Shown: in pieces, positions 1-10,582 of the stretch
Position numbering within the stretch: the first letter of the stretch is position 1
How the letters are laid out: each line of letters starts with the position of its first letter
Assembly: GCA_033439765.1 (NCBI GenBank)
Contig: JAULSN010000004.1
Location: forward strand, 3,792,001-3,856,000
DNA: 64,000 nucleotides
Direction: 5' to 3'
From: Lasiosphaeria ovina
Taxonomy: Eukaryota > Ascomycota > Sordariomycetes > Sordariales > Lasiosphaeriaceae
Translations under genes and position numbers: made by a program
Notes under the pieces: generated by a model
What the model was told of the DNA's origin: nothing
Database searches by the model: none
What the model saw: only the letters and a program-made list of their open reading frames with translations

Positions 1-344
1 TTGATAATGATGCGGACGTCCTTGTTGTCGCCAGAATCCTCGTCTTCATCGTCCGAGTTGGACGAATCAGAATCCGAGTTGGTGGGGCCGGCGACATACC
101 CCGTGTCCTCAGACTCGTCGGCCACGGCCCTGCTATCGGGAGTGTAAGTAATGCGGTTCTCAATGATGATTTTGATGACTTGGGGGTTCACCGACACAGC
201 ACGGGCTGGCTTGGAAGCCGGCTTGGGGCGAGGCCCCCTCAGGACGAGGGGACCCCGCCCGACAAGCCAGCTCGACATGGAGAATTTGACGTTGCCGGCC
301 TTGACATCGTCGGAAGTGATCTGGTCGTCGTTTCGAGGCGGCAT
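1..344 (-). CDS. Unknown acidic protein, 5' part only
   Basis: An open frame starts at the ATG at 344-342 and runs without a stop to the left edge, so only the first 114 residues are seen. It begins MPPRNDDQITSDDVKAGNVK, continues with a basic, proline-containing stretch, then a segment rich in Ile (VIKIIIENRITYTP), and then a Ser/Asp/Glu-rich acidic stretch (about residues 83-108). I do not recognise a family. The acidic tract and the lack of a signal peptide suggest a nuclear or cytosolic protein, but that is inference. The start is the first ATG after an untranslated stretch rich in short T/A and G runs. The clean frame and GC-rich codon use support it being real. The C-terminus lies outside the window. 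Confidence 0.6.
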   Translation of the reverse strand, partial: MPPRNDDQITSDDVKAGNVKFSMSSWLVGRGPLVLRGPRPKPASKPARAVSVNPQVIKIIIENRITYTPDSRAVADESEDTGYVAGPTNSDSDSSNSDDEDEDSGDNKDVRIII

Positions 345-1787
345 TGTGGCGGTGGTGATGCTGCGCGAGGCGTAAGTAATTGGTTAAGTGAGGTAGAGGT
401 TGAAGTTTGAGATTTGAGGTTTGGATTTGAGATTTTAGATTTGAGACTCGAGGTGATGTTGTGGTGGTGGGATTTGTTGGGTTCACCGACCATCGAAGAG
501 AATGCGCCAACAGCCGCCTAGTCAGGGCAGTCAGAAAGCGGTGGGTAGTGGGGGGCGGGAAAGGTCGTGACTAGTGGTCTGGCAGAGAACCCGGCAGAGA
601 GAGGAAGATGTATGAGGGAAGGAGGAATAGAAGCGACGACTCGCGGTAAGGTTGAAGGTTTGAGGCGTTGTTACACGTTGATGTTTGCAAGAAGGAAGAT
701 GCAGCGGGTTGAACGCGACAATTTCCAATGAAGAGAGATGCCAAGGGCCTGTTTAACCAGCCTTTCGATGTGCGAAAGGAGGGGAAGAAGAAGCGTGACT
801 GTGCCAGGGTGTGGAGGTTTTGGAGTAAGCGGACAGAAGCGAGGTGGTGAAGACGGGAGGAGTAAGGAAGGAGGAAAGAGCCCGGGTTTTGAGGACGAGG
901 TAAGGAAGTGCACCTTCCTTCCGCCAGCGAAACACCACAGCAGTCAAATGTAGTCTGTGCGCCACTCCGGGGACGGCCAGTACCGACCGCAACGGATTAC
1001 ATACGCCTGTATCTTGCCAAGCTCCCCTTCCCTACGCAAGTGCCCGTAAGATGCCTTGCTGCCCGAGCGGATGCCGCATTTCAGCAGTAATTTACCTGCG
1101 ACTGACGTTTGTTTTCGTTGGCCATAGAAAATAGTAATAGTACGTCTAGGTAGACCACCGTAGATGAAAGAGACGTTCTGTAACAGCTATCGAGTTTTCA
1201 CTACATTCGTTTCTTTCAAGCGTACCATTTCCGGCAGAACAGAACAATCGAGCAGCCGTACAATAAACAATCATCATGTCAACATGCAAAGTACATACAT
1301 TCAACGATACAAAAAATATTGAGTAAAATCTAATGTTTGGACGGCAATAATGAAGCTTGAGCGGAAATGAAAGCAGGAATTGTCCAGGCACCCGCCGGAC
1401 AAGCAGAAATACAGAAGAAAGGGGAGAGCCTAAGACAAGGAGGTTATGCGAACATGACCGGAAACAAGACGTAATGGCAACCTGATGCAAAACTTGATTA
1501 TCCTCACTTTGTCTTGGTGCTGTCTGATGACTTGACGTTGGAGCGTGCAGAGCCTCAAATCCGAACGCCAGGGGTGATGGACCGGATGATGTTGCCAGGG
1601 GGAACGGAAGGGGCCACAAAAAGGACCTGCCGCTGAGTCATCAAGTTCCTTTGAGAAAGGGGAACACAGCAGCAGATCACGGCCGAACCCGCAAGCAAAC
1701 AACCCGTGAGCTACTACGTATCGAGCCGAACCGAAAGACCTTGGGAGATAAAAAGACGCGAACTCGAGAATTAATCGGAAAAGAAAC
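345..1787. other. Divergent intergenic region
   Basis: About 1.4 kb between the minus-strand unknown gene and the plus-strand DUF4202 gene, so it should carry both promoters. It holds a quasi-repetitive T/A-rich stretch of related short words (variants of gatttgaggtttg, about 395-460). Open frames here are short, overlap each other on both strands and show no recognisable family. Confidence 0.5.
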
Positions 1788-2635
1788 ATGGAACCTCTTG
1801 TGGGAAACTACGCCACGGCCTCGCAGCTCATCGATGAGGCGCACTGGCAGGACCCCAAGACGATCGAGGGAATGAGCGGCCCTGTCCCGTACGAGCTTCA
1901 CTATGCGCAGAAAATGACGCGCTGGCTCGCGGCGCGCAGCCCAGAGGCCTCGCCGACCTTGCAGCTTGCCTGCCGTGCGCAGCATTTTCGACGGTCCGTT
2001 CGTTCCTTCCCTCTTAGTCTGCGGTTTCTCTTTTCATTACATACCTTACCTGCGTTAGCAGTGCCAGCCCAAACCCAAAAGAGGGAGCTCTAGGTCGGGT
2101 GCTTATTTGCTTGAATTTACTGCGCTCTTTCGTCTTTTAACTTTTTTGACAACGGAAAATCAATCACCGTATCAATTGATGACCTGACAAGCCGGGCCCG
2201 CCTCATCCGCGTCTGCCCGCGCTCCACAGATGGGAGATCCCGCGGAGTAGCTATCCCATGACACGGCCGGGCTACCTGACGTGGCGGGCCAAGCTCAAGT
2301 CGCAGGCGGCGGCGCAGGTGGCTGAGCTGCTGGCGTCGCCGGCCGTCGACCCGCCGCTGGCCGCGTACGACATCGACCGCGTTGCGGCCCTGGTGCGCAA
2401 GGAGAACCTGCGCGACGACGACGAAACGCAGGTCCTCGAGGACGTGGCCTGCCTCGTTTTTCTTGATGACCAGTTCGACGCCTTCGAGAGCAAGCCAGAG
2501 ATCGACGAGGACAAGATCGTCGCCATCCTCCAGAAGACGTGGGCCAAGATGAGCCCCGCCGGCCACGCCCTCGCCCTGCAGATGCAGCTCAGTGACAGAG
2601 CCCAGACGCTGATTCACAAGGCTCTAGGGGGGTAG
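1788..2635 (+). CDS. DUF4202 family protein
   Basis: Two exons, 1788-1993 and 2230-2635, joined over a 236 bp intron, give 203 residues, about the usual size of this family. The join restores the conserved segment AQHFRRWEIPRSSYPMTRPG (about residues 64-83), which neither exon encodes alone. Further family landmarks are the N-terminal IDEAHWQDP, the YAQKMTRWL motif, VRKENLRDDDETQVLEDVAC and the C-terminal DEDKIVAILQKTWAKMS. The DUF4202 family is known in bacteria and fungi; some database entries call it a glutamyl-tRNA synthetase, but no class I synthetase signature (HIGH or KMSKS) is visible here. The many conserved His, Glu and Asp residues would suit a metal-dependent helical enzyme, which is inference. 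There is no signal peptide. The next gene follows on the same strand after about 350 bp. Confidence 0.85.
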
Positions 2636-2981
2636 TCTGAGCAGCTTCTGTTTATTTGGCTGGTGGGGGGTATTGACGCCGGGGTGGCTTGGCTTTCGTT
2701 GTCCGGCCCGCTTAGGACGGCATTCCTAGCGAAAGCGCGCTGCTCGGCTCGGTCGAATCTCGTCCGAATTTGCCGGCTGCCGTGGGCTCCCCGCCGAAGA
2801 TCGACATCGACATCCGAGTTAGTGTCGAAATGTCGACGGATGCCGCCAATTAGAATATTTTCTACTTCTTTGTCTTACTTTGGATTTATTTTTGACTGAG
2901 CTTGTACCTATATCTCGTAGTAGTAGCTGCTGATTTAACGCATCTCATTGACCTGCATCGCAGTTCTCCAAGGTTGCTGCC
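2636..2981. other. Short intergenic spacer
   Basis: About 350 bp between two plus-strand genes. It contains a T-rich stretch (2861-2893) and otherwise nothing I recognise. Confidence 0.5.
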
Positions 2982-4400
2982 ATGTCGCCCAAGCCGCCGC
3001 CGGCCCACAAGCTCAAAGACACTGTCATGCCCGAGTCATCAAATCGTGTTGCGTCGCCATCACCGGCACCTCCCCCTCTATCTTCCCCTTCAGGGCCCGT
3101 GAAACCACCTCTCCACACGCTCATATCCTCGCACGACTTCGCCGCCGCCGCGGCCGCCGCATTCCCCGCCAAAACCTATGCATTTGTCTCGTCGGCGGCA
3201 ACCGACTGCCTCACCCACCGCGCCAACACGACCGCCTACGCCGCGATCGGGCTGCGGCCGCGCGTGCTGCGCGATGTCTCGGGCCCCGTCAGCCTCGGCA
3301 CGTCGATGCTCGGCAGGCGCGTGAGCTCGCCCATCTTCTGCTCGCCGACCTCGCTGGGCGCCCTCGTGCACCCGGACGGCGAGCGCGCGCTCGGCCGCGC
3401 CTGCCAGGCGCTCGGCATTGCGCAGGTCGTCAGCACCAGCGCGAGCTTCCCGCTCGGCGACATTGTCGACGCCATCCGCAGCAGCAGCACCCCGGCACCG
3501 GCGGGCTCAGACAGTGGTGGAGACATGATCCCCGTCTTCTTCCAGCTCTACGTCGACAAGGACCGGGCCAAGTCGGAGCGCCTGCTGGTAGCCGCCGCGG
3601 CATTCGGCTGTGTTGGGGGCGTGTTCCTGACGGTGGACGCGCCGGTCATGGGCAAGCGCGAGGCGGACGAGCGCGTGCGCGCCGACGAGAGCGTGCGGGC
3701 GCCGATGGCGGGCGCGCGGGCCGGCAACGACGGCGGCGGCGGCGGGCTCGGCCGCATCATGGGACAGTACGTAGACGCGAGCGTCGCGTGGGCGGACCTG
3801 GCCTGGCTGCGGCGCTGTCTGCCGCCCGGCACGCCGCTCGCGCTCAAGGGCGTGCAGACGGCGGCGGACGCGGTGCGCGCCGTCGACGCCGGCGTCGACG
3901 CCATCTTCGTGTCCAACCACGGCGGCCGCAGCCTCGACACGGCGCCCGCCACCATTTTGGTTTTGCTCGAGCTGCAGCGCTGCTGCCCGCACGTCTTCGA
4001 CCGCGTGCAGGTCTTTGTCGACGGCGGCGTCGCGCGCGGCACCGACGTGTTCAAGGCCCTGTGCCTCGGCGCGACGGCCGTGGGTGTTGGCAGGGGCGCC
4101 CTGTACGGCCTGAACTACGGCGAGGAGGGGGTCAGGCGGTACATTGAGAGTGAGCCTTGCCTGTCCTGTCGGTGGGTGTCTCTATTGCTATGAGGGGAGG
4201 AATGAAACTGATTAAGGTGACAAAAAGTACTCAACGAGGAGCTCGAAACCACGATGCGCCTGTGCGGCGTCACCAGCCTCGACGAGCTGCACCCGGGCCT
4301 CCTGAACACGCGCGCTGTCGACCACCTCGTCCCCGAGTCGGCGGCCGACGACCATCCGTACGCCAAGTGGCGGAGGAAGCCGCAAGGGAGCAAACTCTGA
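2982..4400 (+). CDS. FMN-dependent 2-hydroxy-acid dehydrogenase
   Basis: Exons 2982-4149 and 4228-4400 (78 bp intron, donor GTGAGC) give 446 residues. The family oxidises L-2-hydroxy acids such as L-lactate or glycolate to 2-keto acids on an FMN-binding TIM barrel. Landmarks include FFQLYVDKDR (substrate Tyr), FLTVDAPVMGKRE (Asp and Arg), LALKGV with the FMN Lys at about 289, and SNHGGRSLD with the catalytic His at about 313 and Arg at about 316, then VDGGVARGTDVFKALCLGA for phosphate binding. The N-terminus has about 40 extra Pro/Ser-rich residues but no haem-binding cytochrome b5 domain, so it is not a flavocytochrome b2. Where relatives have a conserved YY near the N-terminus (spinach glycolate oxidase Tyr24) this protein reads AFVSSAA, with Phe at the key position. 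No clear mitochondrial or peroxisomal signal; the C-terminus is GSKL, close to but not a canonical C-terminal SKL placement problem: it does end in SKL, so peroxisomal import is possible. Confidence 0.9.
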
Positions 4401-6045
4401 AAGACGGCAAGTCGAGAGACTTGGCTTGACAAGGAAATATCACATTGCCAGGGCAATGACGTAGGGCGATCCGGCCGCCGCTTTGCTTACTTTTTTATGA
4501 ACATTAAGGATGTGAGGGGGTGCCTCAGGGGCGATGTCACTCGGCTTACGCCCCCAGCGGCTTGTCAATATTTATACGTGAATCCGCCCCTTTTTTCCTT
4601 CCCGCATGTGTGACTCGGCGTGTGTCTCAAAACTTCCGTCGCTGTAACACCCGCTTTTCCCCCCTTTTTCTGTCGAACCATATTGCCGCTTTTACCTCCT
4701 GATCAAACACGGAAACTGGCAAACGGCACGCTTTACGACGTAATATGCTCGGGTATTTTACCGTCTGTTCTGCTGTTCTGTTCTGTGCGGTGACAGTTGT
4801 CTGTACTGCCTCCCCCTCCTCATCGCCCGAGAAGAAAAGGAAGAAGAGAAAGGGAAAAATTGCTCACGATTGCTCATTCACAACAGAACCGTCACTGTTC
4901 ACTTTTAAATATATTGCATATGAGACGGGGACGAGGGTATCAAGATTGAACATTCCTTTCAAAACGGAACAGGAACAACAAAAAATACCGCTCTCTCCAA
5001 AAAAAAAAACCCCCCCATGACCTGAATTGGGTCGGTAGGTAGTCACTTCTATTAGCCTCGGACTTGCGGATAGGCTCAGCCTGGATTATTCCAATTTCCG
5101 CCCTCTGTCCTAAATCTCCAGGTAGTTGGTCCGGTTCCTACTCTCTCCTGACCCACCCGATTCCATGAGACACAGTCCTAGATATGCAAGATATGAACAG
5201 TATGTGTAGGTACGTAACAGCGAACACGGTGCTGCACGCTCCGGGAATGGCGCCCTCACCGACCTCTCCTCAGGTGGCACGGACTCGACGCGGCAACGCT
5301 AGAGAGGGTGTTGTCCGATCATTATCAGACGTAATTCAGGCCAGACCTGGCCATGCGATGGGCCACCTCTGCAGGCTGCCTACCACTTACCGAAAGGTGG
5401 CTTAGACACCAACTGCAAATTCGTTGGGCGAGTCAAGTGCTGCACACGTGCTGCACTACCTGCATCACGCTATGAAAAGGAAAAAAGAGGAGAAGGGTGA
5501 GAGGTTGGATTGGATATCCAGAACTCCCCCAAAATCCAAGCAAAACCCGGCCCGACGGACAACCAATCGCCACAACCGTCCTAGAAGGCAGCCATAGTAT
5601 ATTATGTCCTTTGAACGCGATCTAATTATATATCTTATTCAGGCCATAGCCTACATGTCGATGTAGTGAAGTTAAATGGTCATGGGAGGTAGCAGCCAGA
5701 GCGGCAGAGGTGCAAGGTCGTAAGTCGAACATGTCGGCGCCAGTATATAGGAGGTAAGGTATACATCTGTCAAACTGATGCTGAGCGAGTCGGCCGATAT
5801 CCAGCGTCGAGATACAATCTCGTAGTTTGCATGTGATATATAACAGGTACGTGGAATAGGGTCCTTCGTAGTTTCACTCCTGCGGTCGGTTCCTAAGATG
5901 ACACGCTATCTGAAGCTCGGGGTGAGCGAGGCGCGCAGCAAAGAGTGACCAACGGGGCCACTGTTTCGGGCGCGATGATGGGAGACCCAGTTCCGGCTGG
6001 ACATTGCGTGATAACAATTCGGACGAGGGTCGAAGCCAGCCAAGA
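4401..6045. other. Convergent intergenic region
   Basis: About 1.6 kb between the 3' ends of the hydroxy-acid dehydrogenase gene and the NLR gene. A C-rich run after an A-run lies at 5000-5018. Short open frames, such as one at 4745-5020, show no family resemblance. I see no RNA gene or mobile element. Confidence 0.45.
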
Positions 6046-9000
6046 TTACGAGCACGTTCGTTTTAACTCTATATGTAGTCGCTCGACGACAGCAAGGTGG
6101 CCACCCTCGGAAGCTGCTTGTAGAGCAGTTTGGCCGTTATGAGAAGCAGGGCCGGCATTGACGTCAGCTCCAGCTACAAGCAGTCGCTCGACGACGGCAA
6201 GGTGGCCACCCTTGGAAGCTGCTTGTAGAGCAGTTCGGCCGTTATGAGGACCAGGGCCGGCATTGACGTCAGCTCCAGCTACAAGTAGTCGCTCGACGAC
6301 GGCAAGGTGGCCACCCTTAGAAGCTGCTCGTAGAGCAGTTTGGCCGTTATGAGAAGCAGGGCCGGCATTGACGTTAGCTCCAGCTATAAGCAGTCGCTCG
6401 ACGACGGTAAGGTGGCCACCCTCGGAAGCTGCTTGTAGAGCAGTTCGGCCGTTATGAGAAGTAGGGCCGGCATTGACGTTAGCTCTAGCTATAAGTAGTC
6501 GCTCGACGACGGCAAGGTGGCCACCCTCGGAAGCTGCTTGTAGAGCAGTTCGGCCGTAATGAGGACCAAAGCCGGCATTAACGTTAGCTCCAGCTATAAG
6601 TAGTCGCTGGACGACGGCAAGGTGGCCACCCTTAGAAGCTACTTGTAGAGCAGTTTGGCCATTATAACGAGCAGGGCCGGCATTAACGTCAGCTCCAGCT
6701 ATAAGCAGTCGCTCGACAACGGTAAGGTGGCCACCCTCGGAAGCTGCTTGTAGAGCAGTTCGGCCGTTATGAGAAGCAGGGCCGGCATTGACGTCAGCTC
6801 CAGCTACAAGTAGTCGCTCGACGACGGTAAGGTAGCCACCCTCGGAAGCTGCTTGTAGAGTAGTTCGGCCGTTATAATAGGTAGGGCCGGAATTGACGTC
6901 AGCTCCAGCTACAAGCAGTCGCTCGACGACGGCAAGGTGGCCACCCTTGGAAGCTGCTTGTAGAGCAGTTCGGCCGTCAAGAGAAGCAGGGCCGGCATTG
7001 ACGTCAGCTCCAGCTACAAGTAGTCGCTCGACGACGGCAAGATGGCCACCCTCGGAAGCTGCTTGTAGAGCAGTTCGGCCGCTATAACGAGCAGGGCCGG
7101 CATTGACGTCAGCTCCAGCTACAAGTAGTCGCTCGACGACGGCAAGGTGGCCACCCTCGGAAGCTGGCTGAAGGGCTTCAGTTATAAGCTGAATTGAGTA
7201 GTCGGCTTCGAAAAGAACATTAAGCAATTCAATATCACCTTGAGCTGCTAAACTCCACGTATTTTGACGTACTTCTGGCTCGGATATCCCGCCACCACCT
7301 TGAATGAGACGTATCAAAGCGTAGTGGCGAGATCGTAAACTCCAAGCCAGAATGTCCGAGTCTAGAGCGTTAAACGGTCGCTGCTCCGGCCAGGGTCTCT
7401 TCGCTAGGTCGTGCCCACAAGTGATAATTTGATGCCACCGGTCCCATGTCGTGGATTTACATTTCAAAAACCTGCTGGTATGTGTGATCCAGTGTATCGA
7501 GGCGTATTTAAGGAAAAGATGCCTCTGCTGCAACTTTCGTAGGGACTCCTCTGTGTTCCCCCTTTCGTAGCTGGCTAGAACTCTAGCGACGTCCAGCTCT
7601 GTCTTGCTTTTGTGGCGTCTTAAACCAAAACCGGCTGCTGAGACGGAACTTGGCACCTTCAAGTGGTGCGACAACGCCAGTTTTGCCACTGCAACTGGAT
7701 GAACCGTAATTGGTTGTTGTCGCCGAGCTAGAGTCGTCTTGAAGTCGTTGAAATTAAGATACGTAACGCATATTTCGCCGGCATGGTGGTCTGCGTCTGC
7801 TAGGTTGAAGCAGAAGTCCGTAAATTGTAGTCCCATCGGTCCCTCAACGATGAACTTGCGAATAGCCTGGTGAGCGAATTGCACCGTTTTCAGCTCTTCA
7901 TCAACATGGACGAGATTTTCACACCATGCCGCGAGTTGATCGATGCCGTTAACCAGTCGCTCGGGAATTGAGTACGGTTGGCCAATCTCTACAGATATGG
8001 CTTCGCGGAGCTCATCTAGCGTTAGATGCCGTTTCGCGATGGCGACCCAAGAAAACGTTTTCGCGGCGACCGAAGCCTTCTGTCGAGAGACTATCCGTAA
8101 AAGAGCTCGGCTGAGTGTCTCTGTTAGGGTTTTTGGAAGGCATCCAATGGCATTGCGAATGTCGTAGTCACAATGCTGGTCACAGAGTTCGTCTATCAGG
8201 AAAGTGACCCAAAGAAACCTTGGCCGTTAGTAAAAGATTGGAGAGGGGGTGCTGTTAACGTACATCCCGTCCGCATGCTTTACCAAAGCTTGCTTTATGT
8301 CCAAGATGAGGGACTGGTCTCCGACAACGAGGTCTCCGTGCTGTATCCTGTCTTGAAGTGTCTCATTGATGTAGAGAGTGATATCCGTGTTAGCTTCCGC
8401 GGACGCCATCGACACATGCTCTATGCCCATGAGTTTGCCTTTGAGTTCCCCGCTTAGGCTCTCACGACCCGCGAGGAATACTCTGAGGCCTGATCCACCC
8501 AAGCCAAGGGATGCTAATACGTCAAGAAGAGCACGTCGTTCTGTGGGTTCGAACTCATCCAAGGCATCGATGAAGATGTAGAATATTTTCGACTGCGCGA
8601 CTATTTTCCGGAGAAGAACTGTCAATTCGACAAGCCCGGTGAACGGTTTCTGATCCATTTCCATTAGGTTGGCTTCCATTTCCTCGGAGAGCGTCACTGG
8701 GTCGAGTGACTGCCTGATGATAGACCGTATGACGGTCTCCGTACATAACGACTGCGGGTCATCGAACTGAGGGAAAAAGAAGGCGACGATTTCACCGATC
8801 CCGCTCTTGTGGGTCAAGACGTAGCGGACCGCACTTGTACTATGAGTTGGTATATTAGCAGGTGTGTATGGCGAGGTATCGAGCCCCCAATAAGTAGGAT
8901 ACTAACATGAGAATCGTCTTGCCAGATCCAACTACGGGGTATTAGCAAGTTAATATAACCAACCAGCTTTGGGCAGAGCTTACTCTTTCCCGAGCACCAG

Positions 9001-10109
9001 ATCCAAGGAGAGGCGGGGCCTCCTTTCCATCGACGAAACTCGTCCGTCTGGAATACCCACTGTGCTGTATTGGGGTGTTGCGCTTTACAAGCGCGCTTGA
9101 ACGGGGCGAGATATTCATGAGAAGATAACGAATCGAGTAGCTGGCGTCTTCGCTCTTCTGCAGGATGTCAGGCGTAACTCTCATGAAAGGAATAGAGAAA
9201 CTCACCTGACCGATATTTGTCTTGCTGCAGCTGCCCTGCTTTGATGGTGTCAAGCTTGCTTCCCGTTCGAGATAGTCTGTCTCGGACCTTGCGCCAGTGT
9301 CCAGTTGCCGCCCCGCTTTCCCTCGTCCGGAGCTCTTGGCCTTGGCGATCGGCTTGTGCTTTGGCAAGGTCTATTTCTTCTCTTACCTCCTTGCCGTGCC
9401 ACTGAACGCTGCTGACATCGGACTTGAATTCATGCTCAAAAGACTGCCGGACAGCGTTGAAGAGCTGCGTTGTCCCTTGGATCGGTTAGCGACAACACAT
9501 CTAGTATGGACTAGCCCTGGAGCGACAAACAAGGTCGTTGAGTTGCCTCTACTGCATGCTTGCAGCAACGGATGATAGAGGCGTGGAAATTACATAACGC
9601 TGTTTGAAGCCGGTCCGAGGTCGGATACAGAGCCTGGTACTCGGCAAACCGTGGACAGTACGTCGCGAAACTCATAAAGAGGCTGGAAAGTGCTTCATAG
9701 TAAGATGTGAAGTTGATTGCAATCTCGTCCGAGTTAGCGGCTCGCATTGGAGCAGTGGATTCCTCGCACAACGTACCTGTATCGTAAGCTTGACGCTTCC
9801 CCAGACCAGAGCGGCTATTTCTGGGTTTGATGAGACGAATGTGTCGATGAATGCAGAGAATTCTCGGACAGACTGAAGGATCGAATGCAGCCGGGTAGCG
9901 ATGCTGCGGCCTTTTCTGTGTTGACTAGAGTAGTCAAGTTCTGCGGTGAACACGAGCACCGCATCTGCGTCTGGGATGGATTTTATCTTTTTGAGCGCCG
10001 TCCGTTGATCCTCTGTCAGAATTCTCTGGAAATCATCAACCGCTTCATTGAGCTGCTCTGCAGGCGATAGTGGCGCCGTGGAGGATTGGGGCGATAGAAT
10101 CAAAGCCAT
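6046..10109 (-). CDS. NLR-type STAND receptor: helical N-domain, NACHT, ankyrin repeats
   Basis: Seven exons (10109-9777, 9723-9531, 9475-9206, 9157-8984, 8931-8907, 8839-8264, 8218-6046) join in frame to 1,247 residues with no internal stop. Residues 1-265 form the helical N-terminal domain common in fungal STAND proteins (SNPEIAALVWGSVKLTIQ, CPRFAEYQALYP). The NACHT ATPase follows: Walker A GSGKT at about 325-329, Walker B FIDALDEF at about 421-428, then HADGMFLWVTFLIDEL and a winged-helix-like region with VQFAHQAIRKF. From about 876 to the end there are ten complete 35-residue ankyrin repeats and a truncated eleventh. Such receptors are linked to heterokaryon incompatibility and immunity-like sensing: the repeats bind a ligand, NACHT oligomerises, and the N-domain acts as effector. 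Introns are only 45-67 bp. The stop cuts the last repeat after VVERL, so the last residues are not repeat-like. All motifs needed for function are present, so the gene looks intact. Confidence 0.92.
6067..7164 (-). repeat. 105 bp tandem repeat array encoding ankyrin units
   Basis: About 10.5 copies of a 105 bp unit, all in phase with the NLR reading frame, each encoding 35 residues around GGHLAVVERLLVAGADVNAG. Copies differ at few positions; changes concentrate in the segment after NAGP (ARYSGR, ASLDGR, TYYNGR, ASHNGR and others) and at E/K after AAS. The first copy after unique sequence is at about 7164; the last is broken near 6070. Confidence 0.95.
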
Positions 10110-10582
10110 GGCAGCTGTTGGGTCGCATGAGTTTGGGGTGGGGACGCGAACGATCCGTGGATGCGTTGGAGCAGAGGCCGCCTGTCATCGGTAAACTCTA
10201 CAAGCAGGAGGCGGCTTGCCCTTGAGATGGGACGATAGCCGTGAAATTAAGCTCGAGTTGGATTCAGCCAGCACAATTACCGATGTTGAGGAAAGATACA
10301 GTAGCTAAGGCGTGTCGAAGTCATCGAGCCGCGTTTGTTTGCCATTCTCGCTCATCAGCGCGGGGCGGACCGCTAGGAACGTCCATAGCCAATTACCTCG
10401 AGGAACGACGGTCGGAGCCTTGCGTAGGCATATTCCTCACCCAAGCAGGCAGAGGCGATACTCTTGCAGACTGACTTCAAGCGTCCCCTCAATCGTTCCT
10501 CAAACACACATCTTCACCCATCGAGCTCAGATGGCTCCACGCACGCGCGCATCGGCGACTCGACCATCATTTAACACTACCG
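10110..10582. other. NLR upstream region
   Basis: About 470 bp upstream of the NLR start and downstream of the C2H2 remnant. It should contain the NLR promoter. I see no motif that I can assign. Confidence 0.4.

Noticed and set aside
2948..4147. 399-residue plus-strand frame overlapping the hydroxy-acid dehydrogenase
   Set aside because: Arg/Ala-rich shadow of the real gene in another frame, without any domain.
6067..7164. Regular repeat array that could be taken for a CRISPR
   Set aside because: Units are adjacent 105 bp copies without spacers, in frame with ankyrin repeats.
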